Positions 11,556 through 23,088 of a stretch of 64,000 nt of DNA are shown piece by piece. The stretch lies in assembly GCA_002104985.1 (NCBI GenBank), contig MCGO01000101.1:62001-126000 (forward strand), in the 5' to 3' direction. Within the stretch, counting starts at the first letter, position 1, and each line of letters begins with the position of its first letter. The notes beneath the pieces were generated by a model. The model saw only the letters and a list, made by a program, of their open reading frames with translations. It was not told where the DNA came from and did not search any database. A program made the translations under genes and the position numbers. The DNA comes from Rhizoclosmatium globosum (Eukaryota; Chytridiomycota; Chytridiomycetes; Chytridiales; Chytriomycetaceae).

Positions 11556-14223
11556 TCACCACACTTCCACCTCACTCTCATAATCTACATCCTCACTGTC
11601 ATCATCGTCGCTCTCGCTTTCCTCAGACTGCAAGTTGACTTCCTCTGCTTCTACACCCTCTCTTTCCTCTTCCTCGACCTCTTCCTCCTCTACATCGTCC
11701 TCCTGCTGCGCAGCTTGCTGGTCCTCAGTCAAGTCTCCTTCTCTCCCTTTCCTGTACTCAGCAACAAAGCTTTGGAGGTCGGCCCACCACCCACTCAATT
11801 CAATTTTCGACTTCAAGTCAATGAGCCGCCCTCTCCCTACCACTTCCACATCCTTCGATTTCAGGAATGCTTTCATTTCTTTTACCATTGGAGCTCTGGA
11901 AACGTTGGAGGGTCCTTTGCGACGTGCCTTGGTTACACGTTCAGCTACCATTCTCTCCACAGCAGATCCTGTTCCCAATTTCCGCTTCAGTGACTTTCCT
12001 TTGCCAGGTCTTGGTTTGGCAGAGGAACGGAGAGTCCGTTTCTTAGGGATCTGGCCTTCGTGAAACGCAGCTTCAGCCCTGGCTACAACTTGAACATCAT
12101 CCCATCCCAGTGGATTGTTGGCTGCCTCTCTTGCTGCTGCAGCAACAGCATTTCTTGCCTCTGTCATTGCAGCAACGATTTCTCCTGGCGGCATTCCAAC
12201 AGCAGTAATCAATACAGCGGCTTGGGCCGCCTCCTCCTTTTCTTTCAATTCCGCAGCTTGTTTTGCGGCACGTTCAGCCTTCCGAAAACGAGCTGCAACA
12301 ATGAAATCTGGATCCAAAGCTTTGTCCAGGTAAATGTCGTTCCATCCTCTTTGAATGATGTTCTTTCCATCGTCACCAATCTCTTCCAATCTGTTACAGG
12401 CCCTTTCTGTCCAGTCCACAGCCAAATCCTTCAACGAATCCATTCTTAAGCGTCGCTTCAATGCTGCAATTCGATTTGCTTCTGCTTCAAGGGGTGGTAA
12501 TCCTGCTGCCAAGTCAGCCGCTTTTTGCTCCTTCAAATCAGTCAAAACTCTGAATATGAATGAGCTTGTAAGGTTTTTCAGCATGTCTTTCAATGGCTTA
12601 TGGAGATGTGTGTCATTGATCTGTTGATTATTTGAAATAAATGCTGCACTGATCAAAAAAACTCACCTGATATGTCCCTGTTCCTCCAGCTGGAATAAAA
12701 AATAGAAGCATTCCAGGACATTTCTCCTTGATTTTGGATCGAAATTTGGCAGTGAGATTCACAGGCCAGCAATCAAGCAAGAGAACGCAAAGAAAAGAGG
12801 TTACATCCGCAACAGAAATTCTGCGGCGAGAAGCCTCCTTTTCCTTCAAAACAGTGTAGATTCGTACCACAAATCCAACTTTGGTGTCATGATCACACCA
12901 ATGATTGCTTGTTTTGTGGAAAACAAAACGAGGAAACAATTCTCGGGTTTCTTGCGATGGCAAACTGCGATCAGTCTTTCCAGCAAGGATCATGTGAATT
13001 GCAACAACGTTTCCAGTTGCGTCCACTGCAAGATTTCCAGTGTATTGGCGTTTATCCTTGGGAAACATCGATTCCACATGTTTTGACCCTTTCAACTCCC
13101 ATTTCCTGTCGCCTTGTGGGATGAGATGCGCCCCATATTCATCGCAGCAAACTAGGTGGGTCAAAGGCATGCCATTGGCAATAAGAATGGCCAACTCGTC
13201 CAACAACAAGCCAAACAACCTCTCCTGCTCAACAACTTGGGCAGCAGTAGCCTTAGAACCAGTCACACGACGATTACAAAATTGCGCTTCTGATAGTAGG
13301 AACCAATAGGCGTACGTGGAGCTTGGAGTCCAATCAGGCTCAAATGGGTAGTGACGCTTGTGCACTTGATTGGCAAACGCCGCCACAATCTCAACACCAA
13401 ACCCTGGATAGTCCTTGTGCTCAATACAAAGGGCAACAAGTTCGGCAGCTGCGACAGGACCCAACTTCATACGATCAGAAGGTGGTTCCAATTGGGCCTT
13501 TCGCTGGGCTCTCTCCTTTGCAGCAACAACAACAGCTTCGACCAGATTTGGCTTGACTCTCAATGCCTGACGCTTCCACTTTACAGCAAGGGGGCCATTT
13601 GATCCCCAATTATTGGCACGACATTCATTGTAAAGTGTAATGTACCGTTTTCGATAATCCCCAGCAGTTGAACGAGCAACAGTAATATTGTACGCTACTT
13701 GTATATCCGTAATCCACTGATCAATAGTTTTAAACCCGATGTGAGAGCCTAATGACAGTTTTAGTTTGACGTTGACGTGGAGACGGAACTCACCATCTCC
13801 AGCCCAAAAATGCCACTTCTCGTCATACAACTTCTGGACAGATGGGTCTTTTGAGTAATATGTCTTTGGTTCAGAGTTTTCTGTATGCTTGCTTGCAAAA
13901 GTTGCTGGGGGTAGTGCAGGAAGGTCCTGCTCTGCATACCACTCTGCCACAGTTTGGGGACCATCCAAAGCCATGTATTCTTTCAAAAGCTCGCCACGTT
14001 TAGCAACCTTTTCCAGGTAGTCTTTTGTTGGCCGTCCGACCAGAACAGCAGTTGGGAGGTTCAGTTTTTCCGTGAAGAACTCAAATGCAGCTCTTTTCTT
14101 GGCAGCCGCGGCATTTTGAGCTACTTGCTCGGGTGTTGGGGCAAAATTTGGCGCGACGCCCTTTCCCCTCGCAAGAAATGCCTTCATCATTTTGACGTTT
14201 GTTGGTTTGGCGGAAAACGTCAA
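11556..14223 (-). CDS. DDE transposase (pogo/Tc1-like, spacing DD37D)
   Basis: Exon 1 is 12667-14223, the intron is 12621-12666 (gtgagt...caacag), and exon 2 is 11556-12620, giving 873 aa. The N-terminal third includes a helical region (IGFKTIDQWITDIQVAYN) that may bind DNA. The catalytic core shows LVCCDEYGAHL (first Asp), SVADV...LLLDCWPVN (second Asp) and FFIPAGGTGTYQ-INDTHLHKPLK (third Asp). The last two Asps are 37 residues apart, and the intron falls just before the third. This order matches the DDE superfamily of pogo-type transposases. The C-terminal 200 residues are unusual: a basic stretch, a possible SAP-like helix pair (APMVKEMKAFLKSKDVEV) and a long Glu/Asp tail ending EVEVW. It cuts and re-inserts the surrounding element; the reading frame looks intact. 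Confidence 0.9.
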
Positions 14224-14303
14224 AACAAATAATAAAAAAGTCGGATTACATATTTAAGGGATTATTTTTGTCGGATTAAGACAGGAAGATATTTAATTTC
14301 TTG

Positions 14304-14327
14304 TCCGGGAAAATGCAGTGAATACGG
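14304..14327 (-). repeat. Right terminal inverted repeat of the transposon
   Basis: Read inward on the minus strand it begins CCGTATTCACTG. It is followed on the plus strand by TA at 14328-14329. Confidence 0.85.
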
Positions 14328-14415
14328 TAATCCACATGAATTGACTCGGTCGATTGACACAACAAAATTCCTTCCCTCCCAACAAACATTCCTATCAACC
14401 GTCACCATCTTTATA

Positions 14416-14615
14416 ATGGCATTAACAAAACACAGTCGTCGCGAGCAGGCCCTAAAAGAAAGCCAAATATTGGGAGTTGTATGGTGAGTGAGTGCGCGCG
14501 GTTGAATCCACTAAACCCTTACCAACAAAGACATAGAAACGAGTTTTCAAGGCATCGTATCCCTAGTCCACAATCTGATTCGGGTTTTGTCACAACTAAG
14601 AGCCCGCTTGAATAG
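14416..14615 (+). CDS. Possible very small two-exon gene
   Basis: An ATG in good context after a pyrimidine-rich leader opens MALTKHSRREQALK and runs into a strong donor (gtgagtgag) at 14484. Joining to an acceptor at 14551 (tttcaag) gives about 45 aa ending TTKSPLE. No family is recognised, and a splice form with more exons cannot be excluded. Support is only the start context, the donor and an open frame. Confidence 0.2.
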
Positions 14616-16326
14616 TTTGGTACTCAACTGTTCTGAAGCAAAACCCTATCTGCTATTCGATCTCAACTTAACAATGCAGTCGGAAACTCGCCGCCTTCGT
14701 GAAACAAACATCTAATTAGTATTGGACCTTTCAAGACTACAGTTACCAGTGACAACCATCGAAACCATACCCCTCGACTTTCCGCTTCACCAATCTCTTC
14801 ACCACTCGCCATTACGCCACAACTCTCCAACAAGTTCTTGACCAATGGAAGATAGAAGCTTTTCGTAACGGCTTGTTTATTACTCGCAAAGATTGATCTT
14901 CAGTATTGGTCAATGACTTCAGTTATTAGTCACGTTGTAAAGAATTCACAACAAAGCCATCTATGGAAACCGTGAACCGATTGCTCTGAAATATCTTCGT
15001 TCAAATGACGCTGTATTCCGTGATATAGGTGTGTCTTTGCAAATAGTGTGTGGTCACTCTCAAAGTTGCTCGCAGCCATAACAGCCAAGAAGAAGGAAAT
15101 AATTGTGGTTAGACGGCATTCATTGATCAATTATTTAATGAAGCTTTGTTTGAAGTTTAATAAAGCAGCGGTGTTGTGGTTGTATGTTGATTTGGCTTTG
15201 ATTTTTTCTGTTTCTTTCCAATATCCAAACAAACTACTTCGATCAACACTAGCAATACGCTAATTGAATAGAGCTTTCCATTTTAAACTGGATATGTTGA
15301 AAATATGCGATTGTTTGCTGCGGATATGTGCCCAATATGTGCCAATTTACACGGATTGACTCGATTGACAAACCAATTTACTTCAGTTCACAGGGACAAA
15401 ATTTGCAGAACCCGCCAACTTCATTCCAACAGAGCTCTACAAAGCATCTACAACAACGTCTTTATTTTATATACAGATTCGGAATCGTTGGAGTGTAAGG
15501 AACGCATGTATACCCAGGTTGCCCCTGGTATTGTGGGTGGCTCTCGAGTAAATCGCACAGAGAGAAGGAGTCAATTCAACAGTATATGTCATATTCATAC
15601 ATCTTTGGCATTTTAATACACAGTATCAAGTAAAACCTTCGTCCAGCTCAGTCTGAAACAGTTCTATTAGCATACTAAAGAGCCAAGAGCCCATGTGTAT
15701 CAGCGAAGCCCCCTTGAGTCTCCTGTTTCACGAGTATCCCGACGTAGATTTCAAGGTGGCTCCCTCGCTGGATCTCTCGGGAATTTGCGGAACCACATTC
15801 TCCTCCCTCGAAGCCGCACCCCCTTCCACTGCTGAATCTGGACCTCCTACGCACCTAAACTCCTTCGGAACAACTAAACCCATGTACTGTCCACAAAATC
15901 TTATCATATTCGCCACCAAGAACCAAGAAATCTAAGTTTGGAAAAAAAAGGTGAAAATTTTCGATATCGGGATTTGATTAAATCTGAGCCCGTGGCTACT
16001 TAAGGCACCCTCGTTTTCTTTTTCCTTTCCCCAACACCACTTTGTTCCAAAACCAATATCGTACGTTGTCCCATCACATCGTGCCCCCCATTAGCTTGAA
16101 CGCTCAAGGATTTGGATGATTACATGCCATACGAGCGGCTTCACTTGCTGGTTGTTCAGCCTCACAGTCCTCACAGTCGTGCGCCGCGGCCCGTCCTGGC
16201 AGAACTGAGCTGTTATAGCATGCATCAGATATCATCAACAGCAGCAGCAGTGGCGACATCAGACAGTTCCCCTTGCCCTCCTTTCATCATGATCAAATTG
16301 ACTGACCACCCTACCTCCTCAACCAG
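14616..16326. other. Gene-poor stretch upstream of the CNT genes
   Basis: Only short open frames (60-108 aa) without recognisable motifs or coding-like composition. Two similar short segments, near 14332-14370 and 15348-15380, share the core attgactcg/cgattgaca and may be remnants of one repeat. 16020-16326 probably holds the promoter and 5' UTR of the first CNT gene, with a ctcaaccag acceptor-like site right before its ATG. Confidence 0.4.
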
Positions 16327-18075
16327 ATGGACTCCAAGCCTGTTGAGATCCACCTCGCTGAACCAGTCACCAAGCCAATCGTTGGCAAGAGAGACACCAA
16401 GACTGCTCTCTACCACTTGGCCATCTGGGTCCCATTGACCGCCTTCATCATTGCCCTCATCATTAAGGGTCAGGGCAAGGAAGGATACGAGTTCGCCATC
16501 TTCCTCTATGTGATCATCACCCTCCGTTTCCTTGCCAAGCACATTTCCATGAGCCAGCTCATCTATGGTGAGTGGCGGTGTTAATTGAAAAAAAAAAAAG
16601 AAACAACAACATAACTGACAAATTTAAATGTTACAGCTCCAGTTGGAAAGGTCTGGGACATGACTATCGGCGCTGCCGTTAGAGCCGTTCCACAAAAGTT
16701 CCACTTGGCTATTGGAGGAATTGTCTACTTTGCCTTGGTGTTCGGAGTTGCCTGTGGAACCCCAGAGTCCGAGACCGGAACCATCCCACAAAGAATCCAG
16801 TCTATCGGAGGAGTCGTCATCATGACTCTTATCCTTGTTGCCTTCTCCCGTGACAGAAAGAACATTCCATGGGGAACTGTCGTTGTTGGTTTCTTGCTCC
16901 AGTTCCTTTTGGCCTTGTTCATTCTCAAGACCCAGATCGGTGTCAACATTTTCTACTTTATTTCCAAGTTGATCACCACCTTCCTTGAGGAGTCTGTTGC
17001 CGGTCTTGAGTTTGTCCTTGGACCAAAAGCCAGTAACCCATTCCAGTACACTTTCGCTGTTGCCGTTCTCCCAGCTATTCTCTTCTTTGTTGCCTTCATT
17101 TCCATCATTTACTACATTGGTGGTATGCAGTACATTGTTGCCAAGTTCGCCTGGATCATGGTCCGTTTGATGAACACTTCTGGAGCCGAGTCCGTTGTCG
17201 CTGCCGCTTCTCCATTCGTTGGTCAGGGAGAGTCTGCTCTTCTCGTGAAGCCATTCATTGAGTTCATGACCCGTTCCGAGCTCCACTCCGCCATGGTTTC
17301 CGGATTCTCCACCATTGCCGGTTCCGTCTTGATTGCCTACATCAACTACACTGGTAACAACCCAGCCTCGACTTCGACCCTTCTTGCTTCCTGCTTGATG
17401 TCCGTTCCATGCTCTTTGATGGTCTCCAAGATTGTCTACCCAGAGACCGAGGAATCCCTCACCAAGGGTACCGTTACCGTCCCAGAGTCTGAGGAGAAGG
17501 ACGCCAACTTGCTCGACGCCGCTTCCAAGGGAGCCGCTATCGGTGTTCAGTTGTGTTTGCTCATCACCGGTTCCCTCTTGGCCATCATCTCTCTCTACGC
17601 GTGTGCCAACGACTTGACCGCCTGGGCCTTTGACATTGTTGGAATCAAGAACTGGATCGACGGGTCTCAACCAGTTTCCATTCAGCTTCTTTTGTCCTAC
17701 GTTTTCTGGCCAATTGCTTTCTGTCTTGGTATTCCAGTTGGAGATGCGAGAAAGTCTGCTGAGTTTATGGCTACCAAGATTGTTGTGAACGAGTTTGCTG
17801 CTTACGCCAACTTCCACGATTACGCTTTCCAGGTTAACGCTACTGCTGATGGTTCTTACCCATTGAACGGTGCTTTCCCACTCCGTACTGTCCGTTTGAT
17901 GTCTTTCGCTCTTTGTGGTTTCGCCAACATTGGTTCCATCGGTATCCAGACTTCCATCTTGGGTCACATTGCTCCATCCCGTAAGAGAGATCTTGCTGAG
18001 TTGGCCCTCTCTGCCATGTTGACTGGTGCTTTCTCCACCTGGATCTCTGCCGCCGTTGCTGGAGCCATCTTGTAA
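16327..18075 (+). CDS. Concentrative nucleoside transporter (CNT/SLC28 family)
   Basis: Two exons, with an intron at 16568-16636, give 559 aa. About a dozen hydrophobic helices are visible. CNT family features include VACGTPESETGTIPQR, AGGM-like IYYIGGMQYIV, NTSGAESVVAAASPFVGQGES with the nucleoside/sodium-binding GQ-E-S core, PFIEFMTRSELHSAMVSGFSTIAGS, and C-terminal GFANIGSIGIQTSILG followed by AMLTGAFSTW. The protein takes up nucleosides coupled to sodium or protons (family knowledge). Codons are strongly biased (AAG, GTT/GTC, CCA), like RPL5, which suggests high expression. The start ATG sits directly after an acceptor-like cag, so a 5' UTR intron is possible. A tandem copy follows 456 bp downstream. 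Confidence 0.93.
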
Positions 18076-18531
18076 GCTGTCACGCTGACTACTCCATTGT
18101 TTTTATTTAAATCTATCCTCGGGGTTCTTTTACTTTTTCTTACCCGTTTTGTTTGGGCTTTTGATTGTAAGAAATAATAGAAAAAAGAGAGAGGTGTATA
18201 CCTTGCTCTTTTCACCAAGCAAATCATTTTCCTTCCCATTTTTGTACTATTAGTAAGGTTATTTTCGACAATGATGCCTGATCACACTATAATTTCAAGA
18301 TTCAGTTTGGATTGTTTCATCTTTAGAAGATCTTACATCTCCTCAAGGTATTTGCCTTGAACCCCTCAGTATCCCAACCTCCCCCTTCTCTGGTACTACA
18401 TCCAGCAATCGATAGAAACCTTTCGCAATCTGTTGCTTGTCAGATAGAGTTGAATGCATCAAGCTGTCACTCTTTCCCACCCAATTTGATCCACAAAACA
18501 CCGTCACTTAATCACAACTCCACCACCCAGA
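18076..18531. other. Spacer between the two CNT genes
   Basis: Contains the 3' UTR of the first CNT and the promoter/leader of the second. The frame from 18357 is open into the second gene, but the conserved homology begins after the ATG at 18532. Confidence 0.4.
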
Positions 18532-20342
18532 TGAACACCTCCAAAGTCATCGTCGACCCAATTCTAGGCTTATCAGTGCCAGCCGTCAACGCTCCTCAAA
18601 AGCCCAAGTTCGGCAAACGAGATGCAAAGGCTGCGTTCTACCACTTGGCCATCTGGATTCCACTGACTGCTTTCATCATTGCTTTGATCATTAAAGGAAA
18701 AGGAAAGCCTGGGTACGAGTTTGCCATTGTCATGTATGTCCTCATTACTCTGAGGTTACTTGCGAAACATGTTTAAATGAGTCAGCTTGTCTACGGTACG
18801 GCTGTTTACCCTCTTCTTTTCCTTCCACCGCGACACAGATCTAATGCTACAAGAGGGTGTACTATTGACGGGTGATACTGACTTTTCCCTTCATGTGAAA
18901 CAGATCCTTTGGAGAGAGGGTGGGACGCCACCGTTGGAACAGCTTTCAGATCGATTCCAGCGACATTCAGAGTTCCTCTTGGATTGGTTGCTTACTTGGC
19001 AGTTATGATTGGAGTTGCTTGTGGAACACCTGCAAGTGAAACAGGAACGATCCCGCAACGACTTCAATCCATTGGTGGTGTCATTGTCATGACAGCTATT
19101 CTTGTCGCCTTCTCTCGAGACAGAAAGAATATTCCATGGGGTACTGTTGTGGTTGGATTCTGGCTGCAGTTCCTCATGGCGCTGTTCATTCTCAAGACTC
19201 AACTCGGTGTCGACATCTTTTACTTTATTTCGCAGCTGATTACTACGTTTTTGGGTGAATCGAATGCGGGTCTGGAGTTTGTGTTGGGTTCCACTGTCAC
19301 GAATCCGTTCAAGGATACTTTTGTTGTGTCTGTCTTGCCAGCTATTCTCTTCTTTGTGGCCTTCATTTCCATCATCTACTATATTGGTGGAATGCAATAT
19401 GTCGTCGAAAAGTTTGCATGGGTCATGGTGCGCTTGATGAACACCTCCGGAGCTGAGTCAGTTGTCGCTGCTGCCTCCCCCTTTGTCGGACAAGGAGAAT
19501 CAGCTCTCCTCGTCAAACCATTCATCGAATTCATGACCCGCTCTGAACTCCACTCCGCAATGGTCTCTGGATTCTCCACAATCGCTGGATCCGTTTTGAT
19601 CGCCTACATCAACTACACGGGAAACAACCCAACCTCAACATCAACTCTTTTGGCCTCATGTTTAATGTCTGTTCCGTGTTCGTTGATGGTTTCGAAGATC
19701 ATTTATCCCGAAGTTGAAGAATCAATCACAAAGGGAACTGTTACTGTACCTGAAGCAGAAGAGAAAGACGCAAACTTACTCGACGCTGCTTCAAAAGGTG
19801 CTGCTATCGGTGTCCAGCTTTGCTTGCTTATCACTGGTTCTCTCTTGGCAATTATCTCCCTCTACGCTTGTGCAAATGACCTTGTCGGATGGGCTTTCAA
19901 TATGATCAGTGTTTCAAACTGGATCGATGCCTCGCAGCCAGTGTCTATTCAGCTTTTGCTTTCATACATCTTCTGGCCTATCGCTGTTTGTGTGGGTATT
20001 CCAGTCGGTGATGCGAGAAAGTCTGCCGAATTCATGGCTACCAAAGTGGTTGTCAACGAGTTTGTTGCCTACGCGAATCTACACGATTATGCCTTCTTGG
20101 CGAATGCTACTGCAGATGGTTCTTATGTGTCGAATGGTGCTTTTGGACTTCGTACTATTCGCTTGTTGGCTTTTGCTCTCTGTGGATTTGCGAATATCGG
20201 GTCAATTGGTATCCAAACTTCCATTCTCGGCCATATTGCACCATCCCGCAAGAGAGATCTTGCTGAGTTGGCCCTGTCTGCCATGTTGACTGGAGCTTTC
20301 TCTACTTGGATCTCAGCAGCTGTTGCGGGTGCCATCTTGTAA
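18532..20342 (+). CDS. Second CNT nucleoside transporter, exon 1 interrupted by an in-frame TAA
   Basis: Tandem paralogue of the gene at 16327. Exon 1 starts MNTSKVIVDPILG, then KRDAKAAFYHLAIWIPLTAF. The intron is 18796-18903, at the same place as in the first copy. Exon 2 is fully open for about 477 codons, with every CNT motif present. At 18774-18776 the codon matching a serine in copy 1 (HISMSQLIY) is TAA (HV-stop-MSQLVY), directly followed by an in-frame ATG at 18777. Exon 2 differs from copy 1 mostly at third positions, so it has been under protein selection. Possible readings are reinitiation or an alternative promoter giving an N-terminally shortened CNT without its first two helices, stop readthrough, or a very young null allele. 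Codon bias is weaker than in copy 1. Confidence 0.85.
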
Positions 20343-20389
20343 ACAATTAATTTTTATTCGTTAACTTCAGTGCTTCACCAAAAATATAA

Positions 20390-21686
20390 CTAAAGCTTTA
20401 CATTTGCCGAATTGTTTCCTATCTCAACCACAACTTTTCCAAATGTCTTGCGACTTCCCAAATCTACGAGAGCTTCAGGGATAGATTCAAGTCCTTTGTA
20501 TGGTTTGGAATCAAAAAGGAGAGGACGGACTGGCTTTCCGTTGTGTTTTGCAGTTTCAAAGAAGTTGAAGATTCCCTGAAGTTAAATTTCAGAGGCGAAA
20601 CTTGAATCATTTCGTAATTACCTTCCAGGTTCTCTCCGCGACTATTGGTTCATTAATAATCGAAGCTCCCCAAAACACACCAATCATAGCAGCACTCTTC
20701 AACAACAACCGATTCGCAGGAACGGCTTCAATCCTGCCCCCAGTTCCAGCAAATCCAACCACCAAAATACGGCCATTCCACCCAATACATTTCGTGTCTT
20801 GAATGAAATACCCAACAGGGTCGTAAATCACGTCCACACCAGATGAAGTTCTTCCTGGAATAGAATTCGCAATTTCATTGACTTCCTTAACCCAATCCCC
20901 CTTCGTATAATCAACGACGTAATCCGCTCCAAGACGCGATTTGACGAGTTGACACTTTTCAGGACCACCTGCTGTAGCAATCACCACCGCACCAATCTGT
21001 TTCGCGATTTGAACTGCAGCAGAACCAACTACATCCAAAACTTTGTGTCACGAAATATAGTTCACATTTCGATAAACAAACATACCTCCCCCAGCAGCAG
21101 CGTGAACCAAACAGACTTCCCCCTTCTGCAGTTTCGCCTTCTCCACAATACCCAACCAACTTGTCGGATACGTAATATAACACCCCGCAGCTTCTTTGAA
21201 CGAGAGAGTGGGTGGAATCACAAAGAGATTGAGGGGAGTTGGTGTAAGCGACACGTGGGTGGCAAATGCCCCGATTCCAAGTGGCGTGGATCCGAATACT
21301 CTGTCTCCAACCTGTTTTTTTCCCTTTGTGTATTAGTTTCGATCAGGAGGGAACTGGGGAATGGAGACCTTGAATCCCGCCACACTGGATCCTGCTTTCA
21401 CAATCACTCCTGCGAATTCAGCACCAGGAACAAACGGTCTTTCTGGTCGGACCTTTTTAGGTATACTGGTTAGCATTTGATAAGCTGGAAGAGTACGAAA
21501 GAAAGTAACCTGGTATTTGCCTTGGACGAGGAGAATGTCCGCAAAGTTGATTCCCGTTGCTTTGATTTCAACGAGAACTTGGTCGTCGATGCATTCGATT
21601 TGAGATGGCGGAAGCGGAGAGACGGTGAGCTGATTGGGCTGGATCCAGTCTTGGACAATGATTGCCTTTGCGTTTGAAATGGTCAT
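20390..21686 (-). CDS. Medium-chain NADPH:quinone oxidoreductase-like protein
   Basis: Multi-exon MDR-superfamily enzyme of about 335 aa. The N-terminal GroES-like domain has QVLVEIKATGINFADIL and RPERPFVPGAEFAGVIV. The nucleotide-binding domain has CLVHAAAGG-VLDVVGSAAVQIA (AAxGGVG-type fingerprint split by an intron near 21055) and GADYVVDYTK. VDVIYDPVG and RILVVGFAGT follow. The C-terminus is GKVVVEIGNN. The catalytic zinc ligands of alcohol dehydrogenases are not evident, which fits the zinc-free quinone oxidoreductase/ZADH2-like group. It would reduce quinones or enones with NADPH. Convergent with CNT2 (about 50 bp between stops) and divergent from THI5 (200 bp). Confidence 0.9.
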
Positions 21687-21886
21687 TTGTAATGTTTCTT
21701 TTACTGCTTAGTAAACTGCGAATTCTATTTAATTTAAACTTCTTTCACCTCATTTATTCACTACATTAATCAATTATTAATTCCCGATGATTCGATCTGT
21801 TTACCACCACAAAACGCCCCCAAAAAGCCAACTTCCGCAATTCATCCGTTTCCCCAAAACTACCACAAAAAAGATAACTTGAAAAA

Positions 21887-22953
21887 ATGACCATCTTGGG
21901 ACACACTGACAAGATCACCGTTCTCCTCAACTGGGCTGCTAATCCTTACCACGCCCCGCTCTACCTTGCCCAACAGCTCGGCTACTTTGCCGACGAGGGC
22001 ATCAAAGTCGCGATCCTCGAGCCATCCGATCCTTCCGATGTAACTGAGATCATTGGCAGTGGTAAGATCCAACTCGTTCTTTAATATCAGATTCGGTCAA
22101 GTTTCTAATATTTCACCCCACATTCCAGGTAAGGTCGACCTCGGTTGCAAGGCCATGATCCACACCATCGCCGGTGCTGCCAGAGGGTTCCCCGTGACTT
22201 CCATCGGAACTCTTCTCGACGAGCCTTTCACTGGCGTCGTGTACCTCAAGAGTAGCGGAACGATCACGGAGGACTTCCATTCCCTCAAGGGCCGCAAGAT
22301 TGGGTATGTTGGTGAATTCGGGAAGGTGATTATCGATAACTTGACTAAGCGTTATGGTATGACTGTGAGTGTTTTTTGATTTTGATTGATGTTGATTGGT
22401 TAGACTTATCCGGATGGACTCTTGATAACATTAGCCTGAGGATTATACTGCCGTCCGTGTAGGTATGAATGTTTCTGATGCCATTATTCGCGGTGTCATT
22501 GATGCCGGAGTTGGGCTTGAGAACATTCAACAAGTCGAGTTGGAGGAATGGTCCAAAGCCCAAGGCCGTACCGCTGATGACGTTGGAATGCTTCGTATCG
22601 ATGAACTCGCCGACTTGGGTTGCTGCTGCTTCTGTTCCATCTTGTACATTGGGAACGACAAGTTCATCGCTGAGAATCCTGAAAAGGTTCGCGCGTTCAT
22701 GAAGGCTGTCAAGCGTGCCACAGACTTTTTGTTGGAGAACCCAGAGAAGGCATACAACCAATACGTTGAAATCAAGCCGTACTTGGGTTCAGACTTGAAC
22801 CGCAAGATGTTTCAACGCTCTTTGCCTTACTTTTCCAAGTCTTTGGAGAATGTTCAACGCGACTGGACCAAGGTTGTCAACTTTAGTAAGACTCTTGGTG
22901 TTGTTGATGAGTCCTTTGTCCAGAACATGACCAATGAGTTTTTGGACGTCTAA
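21887..22953 (+). CDS. THI5: HMP-P synthase (THI5/NMT1 family), thiamine pyrimidine biosynthesis
   Basis: Three exons, with introns at 22062-22128 and 22365-22434, give 309 aa. THI5 makes the pyrimidine half of thiamine (HMP phosphate) from its own active-site histidine and pyridoxal phosphate, a suicide reaction known from yeast and Candida. Visible here: [36 protein letters not shown], the KAMIHT motif with the PLP-binding lysine and donor histidine, [16 protein letters not shown] [27 protein letters not shown], and the iron-binding cysteine motif CCCFC. All key residues are present. The C-terminus stops about 30 residues earlier than the yeast protein, after TNEFLDV. Regulation: a TPP aptamer lies in the 3' UTR (see 23001-23076). 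The promoter is shared with the minus-strand oxidoreductase. Confidence 0.96.
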
Positions 22954-23000
22954 TTGGGCTCTCTGTGCTCTTCTCTCTTTCTTTGTTCCTTCTTTAAATT

Positions 23001-23076
23001 GCGAAACGGGTGCTTAATTGAGCTGAGAGGATAACCGTCATAACCCGAACATGGTAATGCATGCGTGGGGATTTGC
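23001..23076 (+). promoter_or_regulatory. TPP riboswitch aptamer in the THI5 3' UTR
   Basis: All conserved TPP-aptamer parts can be placed. P1 is GCGAA (23001-23005) with TTTGC (23072-23076, one GU pair). P2 is ACGG/CCGT. P3 is a short hairpin GCTT-AATT-GAGC, followed at once by the invariant CTGAGA (23023-23028). P4 is CCC/GGG, J4/5 is GAA, and P5/L5 is CATG-G-TAAT-G-CATG followed by CG. The usual P5 is CTGG/CCAG; both strands have changed to CATG/CATG and still pair, a compensatory change. It begins 47 nt after the stop codon, and an AATAAA poly(A) signal lies just after P1 at 23083-23088. TPP binding should lower THI5 output; the mechanism is inferred. Confidence 0.9.
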
Positions 23077-23082
23077 CAACAA

Positions 23083-23088
23083 AATAAA
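23083..23088 (+). terminator. Candidate poly(A) signal of THI5
   Basis: AATAAA seven nucleotides after the end of aptamer stem P1. It lies inside the possible 3'UTR intron 23054-23150. Confidence 0.5.

Larger units (their letters stand above)
11413..14327. mobile_element. Complete Tc1/mariner-pogo-superfamily DNA transposon, 2915 bp
   Basis: The element is bounded by imperfect terminal inverted repeats at 11413-11436 and 14304-14327, which match at 18 of 24 positions and begin CCGTATT. Both ends are flanked by the dinucleotide TA (11411-11412 and 14328-14329), the hallmark target duplication of Tc1/mariner/pogo elements. A single two-exon transposase with no internal stop fills most of it. 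It sits in the gap downstream of RPL5. An open reading frame plus paired ends suggests recent activity, although the termini have diverged from each other. Confidence 0.88.

Noticed and set aside
15305..15935. Two plus-strand open frames of 103 and 80 codons
   Set aside because: No motif, no splice context, no conservation cue; composition like non-coding flank.
16624..17967. 447-codon open frame antisense to the first CNT gene
   Set aside because: Mirror of strongly biased codons in the CNT exon; Gly/Asn/Glu-rich composition without motifs.
22465..22761. Alternative frames inside THI5 exon 3
   Set aside because: Shadows of the conserved THI5 frame with the CCCFC motif.
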